A stretch of 64,000 nt of DNA from Parelaphostrongylus tenuis (lineage: Eukaryota; Nematoda; Chromadorea; Rhabditida; Metastrongylidae), in contig JAHQIW010007096.1 of NCBI GenBank assembly GCA_019055375.1, positions 153,355-217,354 of the forward strand, written 5' to 3'. The position numbers were made by a program, and so were the translations under genes. Position 1 is the stretch's first letter. The number at the start of each line of letters is the position of its first letter. Shown piece by piece: positions 51,850 through 63,101 of this stretch. The notes under the pieces were generated by a model. It ran no database searches, was not told the DNA's origin, and saw only the letters and a list, made by a program, of their open reading frames with translations.

Positions 51850-52790
51850 ATCCGCCCCCACTTCCAACCCTGAGGTAAAGCGATGTTTTCAGTCGTTTTC
51901 TGAATTTGGACATTCATTCGCTATCTCAAGTCTCGAAAAATTTGAAGGTGCTCTTTATTTCTAAAATAGCTTTTTTTGATGCGCTATAACACCAGAAAAA
52001 AAATTATGTTCTTTATTCAAACATTTCTCGCTGAACAATGCTTTTTCTTCAAACTATAATAACCATTCGATAACTCAAACCTCGACGATTCTAAAATTAT
52101 ATCTGATTTTGAGAAAGGATTTTTATTACGCTGTAACAGCCAAAGATTACAATTTCGCAAATTATGATCATTTTCGTTTTTTCAATCCCTTGAGAGAAAC
52201 GCTGCATGTGATTTTAAAAGTTTTAACAGCACCTAATAGATCGAATCTTGAAAATCTCGGGGATTCACCTTTTTTTGAAAATAATTTCATTACCGCGCTG
52301 TAACAACAAAATAGAATATGTTTCTCAATCAAGCATCTCTCGAGGAACAAAATTTTCTCCCTAGAATTTTAAAAACCATTGGATGGCTTGAATCTCGCCA
52401 ATTCCAATAAGAAATTGATTCTTGGAGAAAACTTTTTAGTGCGCTGTAGCAGTTAAGAGAAACTTGAGTTTCGCATAGCACGATAGTGGCACCAGACCAC
52501 AGCGCATTGCCACTATGTGAATGAGATCTCGCAACATTGCCACCAAGTCACCGCGCTTTTCCCTGTGCCAGATTTGCAAAACCCAATCTTCTTTTGGCTG
52601 CTACAGCGCACTAAAAAGTTTTTTCAATAACTAAATACATTATTGAAATCACCAAATTTCAAGCTAACAAATGACTGCTGAAAGTTCGGAAAAAGACTTT
52701 TTCCACCAATAAGTGTTTCTGTGAGGAACATAATTTCATCTTTGCTGCTACACCACATCAATGAGACTATTTGAAAATAAAGTGCATTTT
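51850..52790. repeat. Degenerate tandem array with an internal inversion
   Basis: The phrase GCGCTGTAACA (variants GCGCTATAACA, ACGCTGTAACA, GCGCTGTAGCA) recurs at about 51983, 52128, 52294 and 52441 with 145-166 bp spacing, each preceded by a CATTCGATAACTC-type block. It recurs in complement (GCTACAGCGCAC, GCTACACCACAT) at about 52598 and 52743. Units are strongly diverged. Confidence 0.6.
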
Positions 52791-53732
52791 CAAATTATTT
52801 GAGGCTTACGCGACCGAATGATTGGTCAAACTTTTCAAACAATCAAAAAATGCTCTTTTTGCGAAGCATGGGAATGGGGACAAATAACGAAAAAGTACGA
52901 ATATTTTTTTTGAGAGGAAAGGTAATTGGAGCTGTGATCGGTGCAAACATAATTCATCTTGTATTTGTCATCTATCGTTCCTCGCCTCCATTCCGTCAGC
53001 GAGGAAGAGATCAGTGCTCTCATTTGAGAACCAATAATCAAAACTTGTCGGAGAGTGAAAATTGCTAAAATTTGACATTTATCAGAATAATTGCTCTTCA
53101 ACTCTTTGACTTCCATAGACCTAACATCTGCGTGTCTAATTGGTAGCGGTGGACTGTCTGCCCTATTTCCTTGCGACTCTCACCCCCCAAAGTGGGAACG
53201 GCTCCACTTCCTCTCTGTTACTCTGCGTGGGAATCACTGTCTGCCTCATTCCTCTCTGCCACTCGGCACACCGTCCGTCGAGAAGAAGTTTGCTGGTTCG
53301 GTCCCCTGCCACAACACATTGTTGTTTATTGGTATTATCCTTTTGACGTCGGTTAGTATTGGAGATCCTTTTATAACGTAACTATTATAGCAAAAAACTC
53401 TTAGTTGTCTAACATTTCACTACTTTTTGATTACGGGGTGAGTTTTAACAATCTGAAACTTATAACAACATAATATATTTATATACAACATAAAATACAA
53501 AAATAATAATAATAATAGAACAATTCAGAATAAATAACACATTTAATGCAATGCAAACAATATAATTACTCATGAAATATATATTTGTTGATTACAAACG
53601 CCAGCAAGGTTGATCGCTAGGGCTACAGAGATGTGCAAAGCTATAAGAATTGCGCTAAAAACTACCACATTGTCATTCAGTGCGAAAAAACATATGAGTT
53701 GTTATCCCATGGATTTACGTTCTGTATCACAT

Positions 53733-54192
53733 AGTAGTAAAATGTACCTTTATTTCGAGTGCTTTGTTTAGACCACGCTCAAATTTCAATAGATCCTTTC
53801 GTTATTATTTAAGCTTTGAGGCTTGACAAGTTGGACATTACAAGTTGGCTCAAATAATAACGATCTATTGAAATTTGAGCGTGGTCTAAACAAAGCACTC
53901 GAAATAAAGGTATAATTATGATAAAAGTACCAGCCAAAGAGCAATCGAGTGCGCAACACTCTGTGTTAGGTGGAAATTTCACTTGACATAGAGTGTAAAA
54001 CGTTCGTCTTCGATGACTCTCTATAAGGTGTGTAAGGCTCCCGCGAGAAGTGACTATAAAAAGATCGAAAGACGACGGGTTCTGCCCGGCTGACGAGTCT
54101 GTAAGGACGAAACACGTGTATCGGGTTGTACAAGAGCCCTTACCACACCACATGACAAGTTGGCTCAAATAATAATGAAAGTAGTAAAATGT
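53733..54192. mobile_element. Foldback element, family A copy 5, intact with 13-bp target-site duplication
   Basis: The perfect direct repeat AGTAGTAAAATGT at 53733-53745 and 54180-54192 bounds a 434-bp element. In + orientation: 5' ACCTTTATTTCGAGTG, a hairpin of about 160 bp (53755-53905), the conserved body GAGCAATCGAGTG.GCAACAC, a hammerhead (54084-54126), then the arm ending GGCTCAAATAATAATG. Both termini match copy 1 in reverse, so the ends are fixed. No protein coding. Confidence 0.8.
54084..54126 (+). ncRNA. Hammerhead ribozyme, all core bases intact (family A copy 5)
   Basis: Stem I GCCCGG with UCGGGU (six pairs, two G-U). CUGACGA box. Stem II GUC/GAC with loop UGUAAG. GAAA. Stem III ACACGUGU is a perfect no-loop palindrome. 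Cleavage triplet GUA at 54118-54120. This is the best candidate in the window for an active self-cleaving motif. Confidence 0.75.
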
Positions 54193-54867
54193 TTGACAGG
54201 TGAGAGTTTTTTGCTACAATAGTTACGTAATAATAAAACCTTATTACTAAGCGGCATCGGACAGATAACTTCAAAAAACTACAGTTGTTGTGGTAGAGGA
54301 TCAAACCAGTAACCTTCTTTACGATTAACGAGGTGGCGAGTGGAAAAAAGAAAAGTGAGACAGACAGTGATTCCCACGCTGGGGAATGGAGCCGCAGCGG
54401 GAAGGTGGAGCCGTTACCACGCTGGGGGTGAGGTTCGAAGAGTAGGTGGGGCAGACAGTCCACCCTTGCCAGCCAGACACGCTGAGGTTGGGTCTGTGGA
54501 AGTCAAACGACTAAAAGGTGATAGAAATGCTCGCAGCCGCATAGTGAATCAATGGTAATGGTTATAAAAGCTTACGTCACTTCTAATATCTGCACAATGT
54601 GTCACGAATTAAATTCCATTTGTAGTGACTGCTCTTTTCAGTGACTTGGGCCAAATAGTAATTAAGCATTGCACAGGTGTTATCTTGAACGATACTTCCG
54701 GTGCCAAATTTGCTCTTTTCCGAGAAACGGAAGGCTTGGATTGTTTTGGGCACTTCTTCAAACTGATTATCAATCTAGTGTGCACTTCGTATCACGTCTA
54801 TCCACTACGCTGCACTCTCTGCGAATTACTTGCAGCGAAGGTATTATTCACTATATATGTAGCCCCA

Positions 54868-57800
54868 CGGACCTCCCTCTTTGAGGGATCTTGCCCGGTT
54901 AGTCGCGAGGGCACGTGGCGCGTCCCCAGGTGGTGGATAGGGGAATAAAACGCGAACCAAAGCGACCGTGTGCTTCCCAGAGACGCAGGTGGATTCAGGG
55001 ACGAGCTCCCTGCTTCTGCAGTGCCGACTTGACAAAAACTCTATTTCTACGAGTCAAGTCGGCCAAAAGCCTGCAATCAAGCGGCTGGGAAGTACATGGG
55101 AGGCGGTTAGGAGTCGCCTCCAACAAATAAGCTCCTCCCGCTCCTCCGAGAGAGACTGGCAAGCTACTCGTGAGTACCCAGCCCCCACGTTTAGAGCCTG
55201 GCAAGCTACACGTTGGGTATCAAAATGCCAAAAACAGTAACGAATATGGGCCTCATTCCCCTGACCCCGAAAGAGCCCCTGGTACGGCAGCGCCAGGTAG
55301 GACGAGTACGGAGAGGCTGCTAAAATCTCAGGGCCGAACTGGCTGCAAGATCGAAACGGACTAGAATGACGATCTGTACCTACAACGCAAGAACCCTTGC
55401 TCACCAATCCGCTGTAGAAGATCTATTGATTCAAGCAAGAAGAATAAGGTACGACGTCATTGGCCTGGCTGAGACGAGAAGGCGCCATCCTTTTCACGCT
55501 GTTTATGACACCGGAGAAGAACTGTTCCTTGGTACATGCGATTGCAGAGGTGTCGGCGGCGTTGGCGTCCTCGTCAAATCGAATTTGACCGTGAACATGG
55601 ATTCGTTCGAACAACTAACAACCCGTATCGGACGATTACGGTTGAAACGATGTGGTTCTATGCCGGCTTTGACCATCTTCGTTGCTTACGCACCAACATC
55701 AAGCTATGACGAAGACGAAGTCGAAGCGTTCTATATGGACCTCGAAAAATTCTTCAGAGAAGATCATACATTCTTCAAGGTCACTGTCGGAGATTTTAAC
55801 GCAAAAATTGGACCTAGAAGAACGTCTGAAGAACGTCACATAGGGACCCACGGACTAGAATGGAATGAACAGGGTGAGAGGCTATCTGAGTTTATCATGA
55901 CGACCCAAACCATCCATGGTAACTCGCAATTCCAAAGCCTCTTTCTCAACGATGGACGTGGGAGTCTCCCAATGGAGAGTACCATAACGAAATAGATCAC
56001 ATCATAGTAAATCGAAGGTTTTGCCTGACCGACGTCGCTGTTGTTCCTAAGTTCTACACAGGATCAGACCATCGCCTTCTTCGCGCAACGTTCCGATTTT
56101 CGAGGAGAGGAGAGAAAGCCGCTAAATTCAAACAACGAAGTCCCAGAACTACCATAAACTGGGATGTATTCAAATCATTAGTCGGCTCTTGGGAAGATAC
56201 CGTTGTCGAGAACATCGACGAAGAATACGATCGACTCGTTGAATATCTTCACGTTGGCGCTATAAAAGCCGAGAGTTCTAAGGTCACGAAGAGACGCTTG
56301 TCTCCGCAGACACTCGAGCTGATACGTCAACGTGGAATCGCACGAGCTACAGGCAACCGAATCTTAACGTCCGAACTTGCGAATCGCTGCAGAGAAGCGA
56401 TAAAAGAAGACCTTAAGAGAGAAGAGCAACAGTTATGGCAGAAGCTGCAGAAGCTGGGAAGAGCATTCGCAAAGCCCAGCGAGGCTTCCCCAACTATAAG
56501 ACCAAGATGATTGCACTCCGACACCCTGACGAGACACTTACAGCTTCGAGAAGGGCTATGGAGAAAATCATCCACCAATACTACTCGGATCTCTTCGCTA
56601 GCCATGTCCTCTTACCGTCATATAAATTGAAAGAGGACGAATATGTCGTCCCACCTGTCCTCCCTTCCGAAATCCGACATGCTATATCGTCGGTGAAAAA
56701 CAGAACAACACCCGGTCCAGACAGGATTAGACCAGAACACCTGGAGAACCTGCCGCCAGTTCTCATCAACAGCCTGGCTCGGCTCTTCCCTGCTACCTGT
56801 CAGAATGCAAGGTCCCTATTCAGTGGAAAACCAGCAAGACCGTGTAGTTGTTCAAAAAGGGGGACCTTCACGACATAGGCAATTATCGTCCAATCTGCTT
56901 GCTATCCGTTGTCTATAAACTCTTTACTCGAGTCATCCTAAACAGGATCGACAGAACACTGGACGAAGGACAGTCATGCGAACAAGCAGGGTTCCGAAAA
57001 GGATTTAGTACCATGGACCACATCCACACGATTACAAGACTCATCGAAGTTTCACGAGAGTACAAACAACCACTCTGTCTCACTTTCATCGATCTGAAGA
57101 AAGCCTTTGATTCAGTGAAACAGAAGCGGTTATAGAGGCTCTGGATAACCAGGGCGTCCCTACTCGGTACATAGTGATTCTTCGTGAGCTTTATAAAGAT
57201 TTCACGATCAAAATATCTCCATTCTACAACAATATCACCATTGACGTAAGAAGAGGGGTTCGACAAGGCGATACAATTTCGCCAAAACTATTCACTGCCA
57301 CCCTACAAAACGTCATGCGAACATTAGAATGGGACGAAATGGGAGTGAAAATTGACGGTCGACAATTAAACCATCTTCGCTTTGCTGACGATATCGTTCT
57401 CATAACACCAAACATCAGCCAAGCGGAACGAATGTTGACTGATTTCGATAACGCCTGTGGAAAGATTGGTCTTCAACTGAATCTAACGAAAACAATGTTC
57501 ATGAGGAACGGATGGGTTTCTAATTCCCATTCACGCTCAACGGAACGACAATTTCCGAATGCTCCAGTTACATCTATCTAGGTCGTGAAATCAACATGAT
57601 AGACGACCTAGCTCCAGAGTTGAGCAGGAGGAAACGAGCGGCTTGGGGAACGTTTAAGAGCATCGAAGATGTAGTGAAGAGGACAAAGAACATCCGACTC
57701 CGTGCCCACCTTTTCGACTCGACAATTATCCCTGCCCTGACGTATGCAGCAGAAACCTGGTCGCTACGTAAGCAGGATGAAAGATCACTTGCCGTTATCG

Positions 57801-58290
57801 AACGCGCAGTCGAAAGGTCGATGCTAGGAGTATCCCGTATTTCGCAAATGAGAGAAAGGATCCGAAGTTCCGACCTACGTCAACGGTCGAAAATCAGAGA
57901 CGCCGTTCTACACGCCAGGATATCGAAAATAAGGTGGGCCGGACACGTGATGCGCTTCAACGACAACCGATGGACGAGAGCCGTTACCGACTGGATTCCT
58001 CGGGACGTCAAGCGCTCTAAAGGAAGACCACTGCCCGTTGGTCCGATTTCTTCACGAAAAGCGATGTTGCTGAAATTTAGAGATCATTGTTCAACCACGA
58101 ATCGAGCTCAGCGAATCCCGTAGAAGCAGAAGCCCAAAGGAGGACACCCACTTTGGGCTTACTCTTTTGCACCGCCGAATATAGGGAAAAAAAAAAAAAA
58201 AAAAAAAAACAAAAAAATGGGTAAAAGAGTGCTGGTACCTCCGCTTCGAGTTTCACTCGACGATTAAAACGGGATACAAAACGGACAGGG
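54868..58290 (+). mobile_element. Near full-length RTE-type LINE copy with frameshifts
   Basis: Leader 54868-55365 matches the 5' part of the antisense copy at 39-43 kb. Endonuclease from 55366: [56 protein letters not shown]. After frame breaks near 55970 it continues NRRFCLTDV, GSDHRLLRATF. RT: NRTTPGPDRIRPEHL, FTRVILNRI, CEQAGFRKGFSTMDHI, LTFIDLKKAFDSV, RRGVRQGDTISPKLF, FADDIVLIT, SKIRWAGHVMRFNDNRW. Frame changes occur near 55970, 56440, 56850, 57130 and 57580. The 3' end (after about 58030) carries an unusual density of homopolymer insertions relative to the 20-kb copy. Confidence 0.85.
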
Positions 58291-61200
58291 TCGGACAGGT
58301 GAGATGTGGCCACACAGTCGAGTTTTGTGTTGTGGCGTCTGAGACCAGTATTGATGTGGGATGGAACCTGAAAACACCGCCTCACATGTCGCCTGCATCG
58401 ATATATGGGGGGAAAACGGAAGTATATTACTACTATTTTACCTAGAAGTTTGCTCTCAACTTCGAAAAAATAAAAAAACAAAAATAAAAAAAGCATTCTG
58501 TGTAGTAGCGAACTCATGTACTGGACATTTAATAAGATGTGTCTGTTTTGGTTCCGATCCTCATTTACGGGCAAAACGATATCGGTTTCTTGCTTCTTCT
58601 GGTGTTCTGATGACTTTTTTTCGCTACCATGCCATTAATTGGACAAATGTTCAAGATCTAGTTTGCCATTCGGGAAAACAACCCTATGCCCACGACATCC
58701 GAACAGACCAAGCATTATTTACTTGACATTTTCTCTGCTAACGGCGGCTTTCTTTTTCTGTTGGAAAATTTTGAAAAATTATTTGGAATACACCAAAAAG
58801 CAAACAGGGGTGTGATAGCAAATGTATATATTCGAAAATCCCTCTTGTGTTCAGTCTATGAGACAACATAATTTAAATTCAGACAGGACCAGAATTACGT
58901 TTTGCTGAAGTGAGAGCAGAGATATATAGCCAGAGAATAAATGATTGACAAAATCACGGTATAAATGGGAAGAGGAAATGATATTAAACGAACGAGAGAC
59001 AGAATATGAGGAGGGAATGTCCTTGTGCTTTGCTGAAGGTATAGTGTTCGTTTTGCAGCGCAGTCCGAGGTAGCAGATGAGCAGAGAATGATGTTGCTGA
59101 AGTTGAGCGAGATGAGAACGAGAAAATGAAATTAAGAACATGTTCCACTGAACAAGTCCCCTGTGAGAGAAGAGGACATATCCTTACCTCCCCTATAGGA
59201 TGGCAATCTCTGTGAACAGTGGAAGGAGGGAAGGAAAGTTTCATTGGCTCGGAGCTCCCCAACTACGTTCTTTCAGATAATGAACGCCACAGATATTATC
59301 AACACAATACCGCAACTGGATTTCTGGGGGTATTTTGTGATATGTTGACGCTGTTCTTATCCTGCTTTTCGACTAATTATTGAGAAAGAGGGGGGAATAG
59401 GGAAAAGAAGGGGGAGGGTGAGGGGGGAAAAAAAGGAATAAGTAAGACAAAGCCCCAGAGAGTAGAAAGAAAGAGCGAAAAACAAAAGAAATGAAAGAGA
59501 TAGGGGAAAAAGAATAAGAACCCAATTCTGGTGTTGTTTTGTTCATTACAGTGGGTGTGTGCGCACCATTTTTTTTTTATTAAGGACTCCCTCAGGAGAG
59601 TACATCAAAAACATCCCATTGGTGTGGCGGGACACACAATCGAGTTGAGCGACAGCAGGGGTGTGCTTTGCTCTCCCCTAAAGAAAATTATTCCAAAATA
59701 GTAATCTTATTTTACATAATCATAATACTCTAAAACACGTTCGTATATATCAATATAAAATCGTTTTTACGATAGGATGCAGGGAAGAAAGGGGAAAAGA
59801 AATCCCAACTCCCCACCCCCTTTCGATGAATTATTGTAGTTAGGTTAATGAGAGAAGAAAAGGAAGAATGAGTGGAGTTTTGTTTTGTTTCAGTTTTTAT
59901 AAGGTTTGTTTTTTAAGTTTATTCCTTTTAATGTTTTGTTTTTTTAAAGTTTTAGTAGTTTTATTAGAGTTTTAGTTTAAGAGCTTGGATGAAAAGTAGT
60001 AGTATTATATATATGTCAAAAATAGCGAATGCGAATTCCATGGAGTAGTTAACCCACTGTTGTATGCCTGCGTGCATGCTGCTGCGACCTAACAAACTCA
60101 TGATTGGTTAACCAACATTGATGTAAGCCATCATTTTACAATGATTATTTTGCCCGTCGCCCTCCCCCCCCCACGAGAAGAGGGTTTTTTTCAACTATAG
60201 TCTATTTTTTGATGTCTATTTTCAGTGCGTTCTCACAATGTATGATGCAGCTTCCGCAGGATTCGGACCGGCTTTAGGTCCTTGGGTGATTCTTGAATAA
60301 CCAGTTCAGCTAACATTACGACATCGCACAAAAGCGTATAGGTTTTGCTAAAGCTGTCGCTTCGGCGACTCCGATATTAATTCCACTATTGTTTGTGTGG
60401 TTTTTACACACTAACTCATGTCTGATAAATATATATTCGCACTTCTTTGCAGTTGTTCCTATCGTCTTACACGTCATGTGCTTCCACGATTGCTTCATCC
60501 TAAATGGTTGACTTACAGGAACTTTATACCGATGTTACTGATTTGGATTTTGTGAAACCAAATAACCCTGAGGACCTATTTCTATAATTCATTACCACAG
60601 TTCAAATACAACATCCTGCCCTGCATTAAGGAGCATTTACATCTCAAATGAAGAGAGTCCTTTATATACAAAACCGGTCATGAAGATACTGGAAGTTTGC
60701 TATTTCTATAAACCTAGGATTTTTCGAGAAGAGGGGGAGAAAGGAAAGAGAGAGGAAGGGAGGAGGGGGGGAAAAAACGAAAGAAGGGTCAAAAAATTTG
60801 AATTTTAATTGGGTAAATGATAAGGAAGGGAAGTAGATTAAGATGGGGAGTATTTTTGTAGTGATGGTGAGGTGGGAGATTTTGTTAGAAGATAGATAAA
60901 ATAAGAAGGAAATAGAAAAAATAATATAAGAGGGGTTTTTTAGATTGAGAGAGAAAAAAAGGTAGATTAAAAGGTCATTGCTTGAGATAAATAGGACACA
61001 GCTTCTGAAAACTTCCCTCATTACGATCGATAAATGCCCCGATTGAGACCGCACACCCAGGCTTCGTTGCGCCCTCCCCCCCTCACGCCACCAGACGCCC
61101 AACACACACCCGCGAGACCCCCCCCCCAGGCCCCCCCAGGACCACCCACCCCCCTCCCCCCCTTCCTATAGGATCTTTTGGTCCCCCTATATATTTCTTG

Positions 61201-63050
61201 TGAATGTCTACCAACTTAATAATCTTCCAAACATATTATAAAAAAAACCAGAATAGAACGCGACGGGTCATGAGAGGCACACATCGTAGCGCTGACCGTA
61301 ATGCGACCTTTGGAGAATCTAATGCGCACCACGTGAAATACGCGCACAGAAAAGCTAACCCACCCCTCGTCCAATCCAAACCAAATGCCTATTTATAGCT
61401 ATTGGACAAGACTAACAATCAAATCTAACGAGGCCAAACGAGCGAAAAAAAAAGATTTTAATTTCTATTCAGCTGCATCTTGCCCTATACTTTAAAACCC
61501 TCATTACCTATTTTTTGCTAAGTATATTTGAAATTCAAATGTTGTAAACAGATTGCTGCCTATCAAGTGCCTATTGAGACGTCTTATATAGTAAACTCTG
61601 GGCAAAACAACAACCATTTACCGCCTCAATAATACTATTTGGGAGAACAGAGTATGGAAAGCCAGAAAGACAATAAACAAACAAAATCATCGAAGATAAA
61701 AAAAAAACTAAACAAACCAATTGGTATACCACTAAAGTGTAACTTTGTAAAAAACAAACTAAAAAAAACACAACCAAGTGGACAAATCGAAAAGGCTAGA
61801 AGAATGCAAAAAAAAAGCACTTACCCCAATAAAAAAAGCGTTCCCATTCTACAGATGAATTGACAAACAGCTCTAGAGAGAGAAAAAAGAAAAAAACTAC
61901 CGCGGAAAACGGAAAAAAAAAAAAGAAAAATCAACTTAACGACCAGTTAAATCACGAAAGAGGAACAAGAAAAAAAAAAAAAAAAGACTCCTAAAAAGAA
62001 AAACTCAAAACCTCAACCTAAAAAGAAAAACTAAAAAAAGAAAATAAACAAAACAAAAAAAAATATAGAAAAGAAAAAAAAAAGGTACGCGGAAAAGAGA
62101 AGAACAAAACAAAAAAAGAAAAACAGAAATAAAAAAAATAAAACAAGAGAAAGAAAACAAAAAAACTAAAACAAGAAAAAGAAAAAAAAAAACGGGAAGA
62201 AAAAAAAAAAAAAGAAATAAGGAACAAAAAAAAACCCAAAAAAAAAAAAATAGGAGAAAGTAAATATCCTGAAATGAAAAAATTAATAAGGATTTTTCAA
62301 AAAAAAAAAAAAAAAACAAAATAAAAAAAAAAAGGAAGAACTAAAACAAATACAAGAGGGAAAAAAAAAAAGAAAAAAAAAAAAAAGCAACAAAAAAAAA
62401 AAAAAAAAAAATAAAAAAAAAAAAAAAAAACGAAAAAGTTGAAAAATACCAACCGAAGAAAACAGGAAAGAAAAAAAAAAAAAAGACTAAAAAAAATTAT
62501 TTTGTATAAAATCTATATCTAAGAAAAGATTCTATTAAACGAAAAATCAGCTTTATACGAACAAACTTATCGAGCTAACTAACAAAGAAATAGATTGCTC
62601 CTTAATCAATGAGACTAACAAAAAAAACACATCCACCCTAAAAACAAATGGATAAAAAATACTTATACAATACAAAATGAAAAGTGTAACATGCTGTGTG
62701 GAAAAAACTTTCTAAACTAACAGTCACATGACAAAGCGTTATAAATCTTGTACGTTAAGGATCTTAAAAAAGACGGGCAATCAAGACCTAGGAATTTTTG
62801 TATTTTATGAAAACACAAAAAAAAAAAGATAAAACAAAAAAACATAAAATAACCCAATAAATAATAAATGGATAGAAAAAAAAAAAAAAAAAAAAAGAGA
62901 AAGAAAAAAAAAAAAAAAAACAAAAAACAAAAAAAAACAAAAAAAAGAGGAAAAAAAAAAAAAAAGAGAAACAACCTAATAAAAAAAAAAAACAAAATAA
63001 ATAAAAAAACAAACAAAAAAAAAAACTAAAAAAAAAAAAAAAAAACGGAA

Positions 63051-63101
<51 letters not shown>

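Larger units (their letters stand above)
53090..54540. repeat. Inverted pair of about 330-bp tRNA-like repeats flanking a foldback element
   Basis: 53100-53430 (+) and 54190-54530 (-) share TGGACTGTCTGCCC, ACGGCTCCAC.T, GTGGGAATCACTGTCTG and GTAACTATT.TAGCAAAAAACTC. Each has a B-box-like GGTT.G.TCC..TACCAC-type segment, so they are probably SINEs (family 5). The family A copy 5 element lies between them. Confidence 0.6.

Noticed and set aside
55993..56435. Programmed frameshifting in the RTE copy
   Set aside because: Breaks occur at many places, differ between copies and include stops, so they are ordinary decay or base-call errors.
58361..58726. 121-codon open frame after the RTE copy
   Set aside because: Lies in the homopolymer-inflated region, shows no recognisable protein motif and the frame cannot be trusted.
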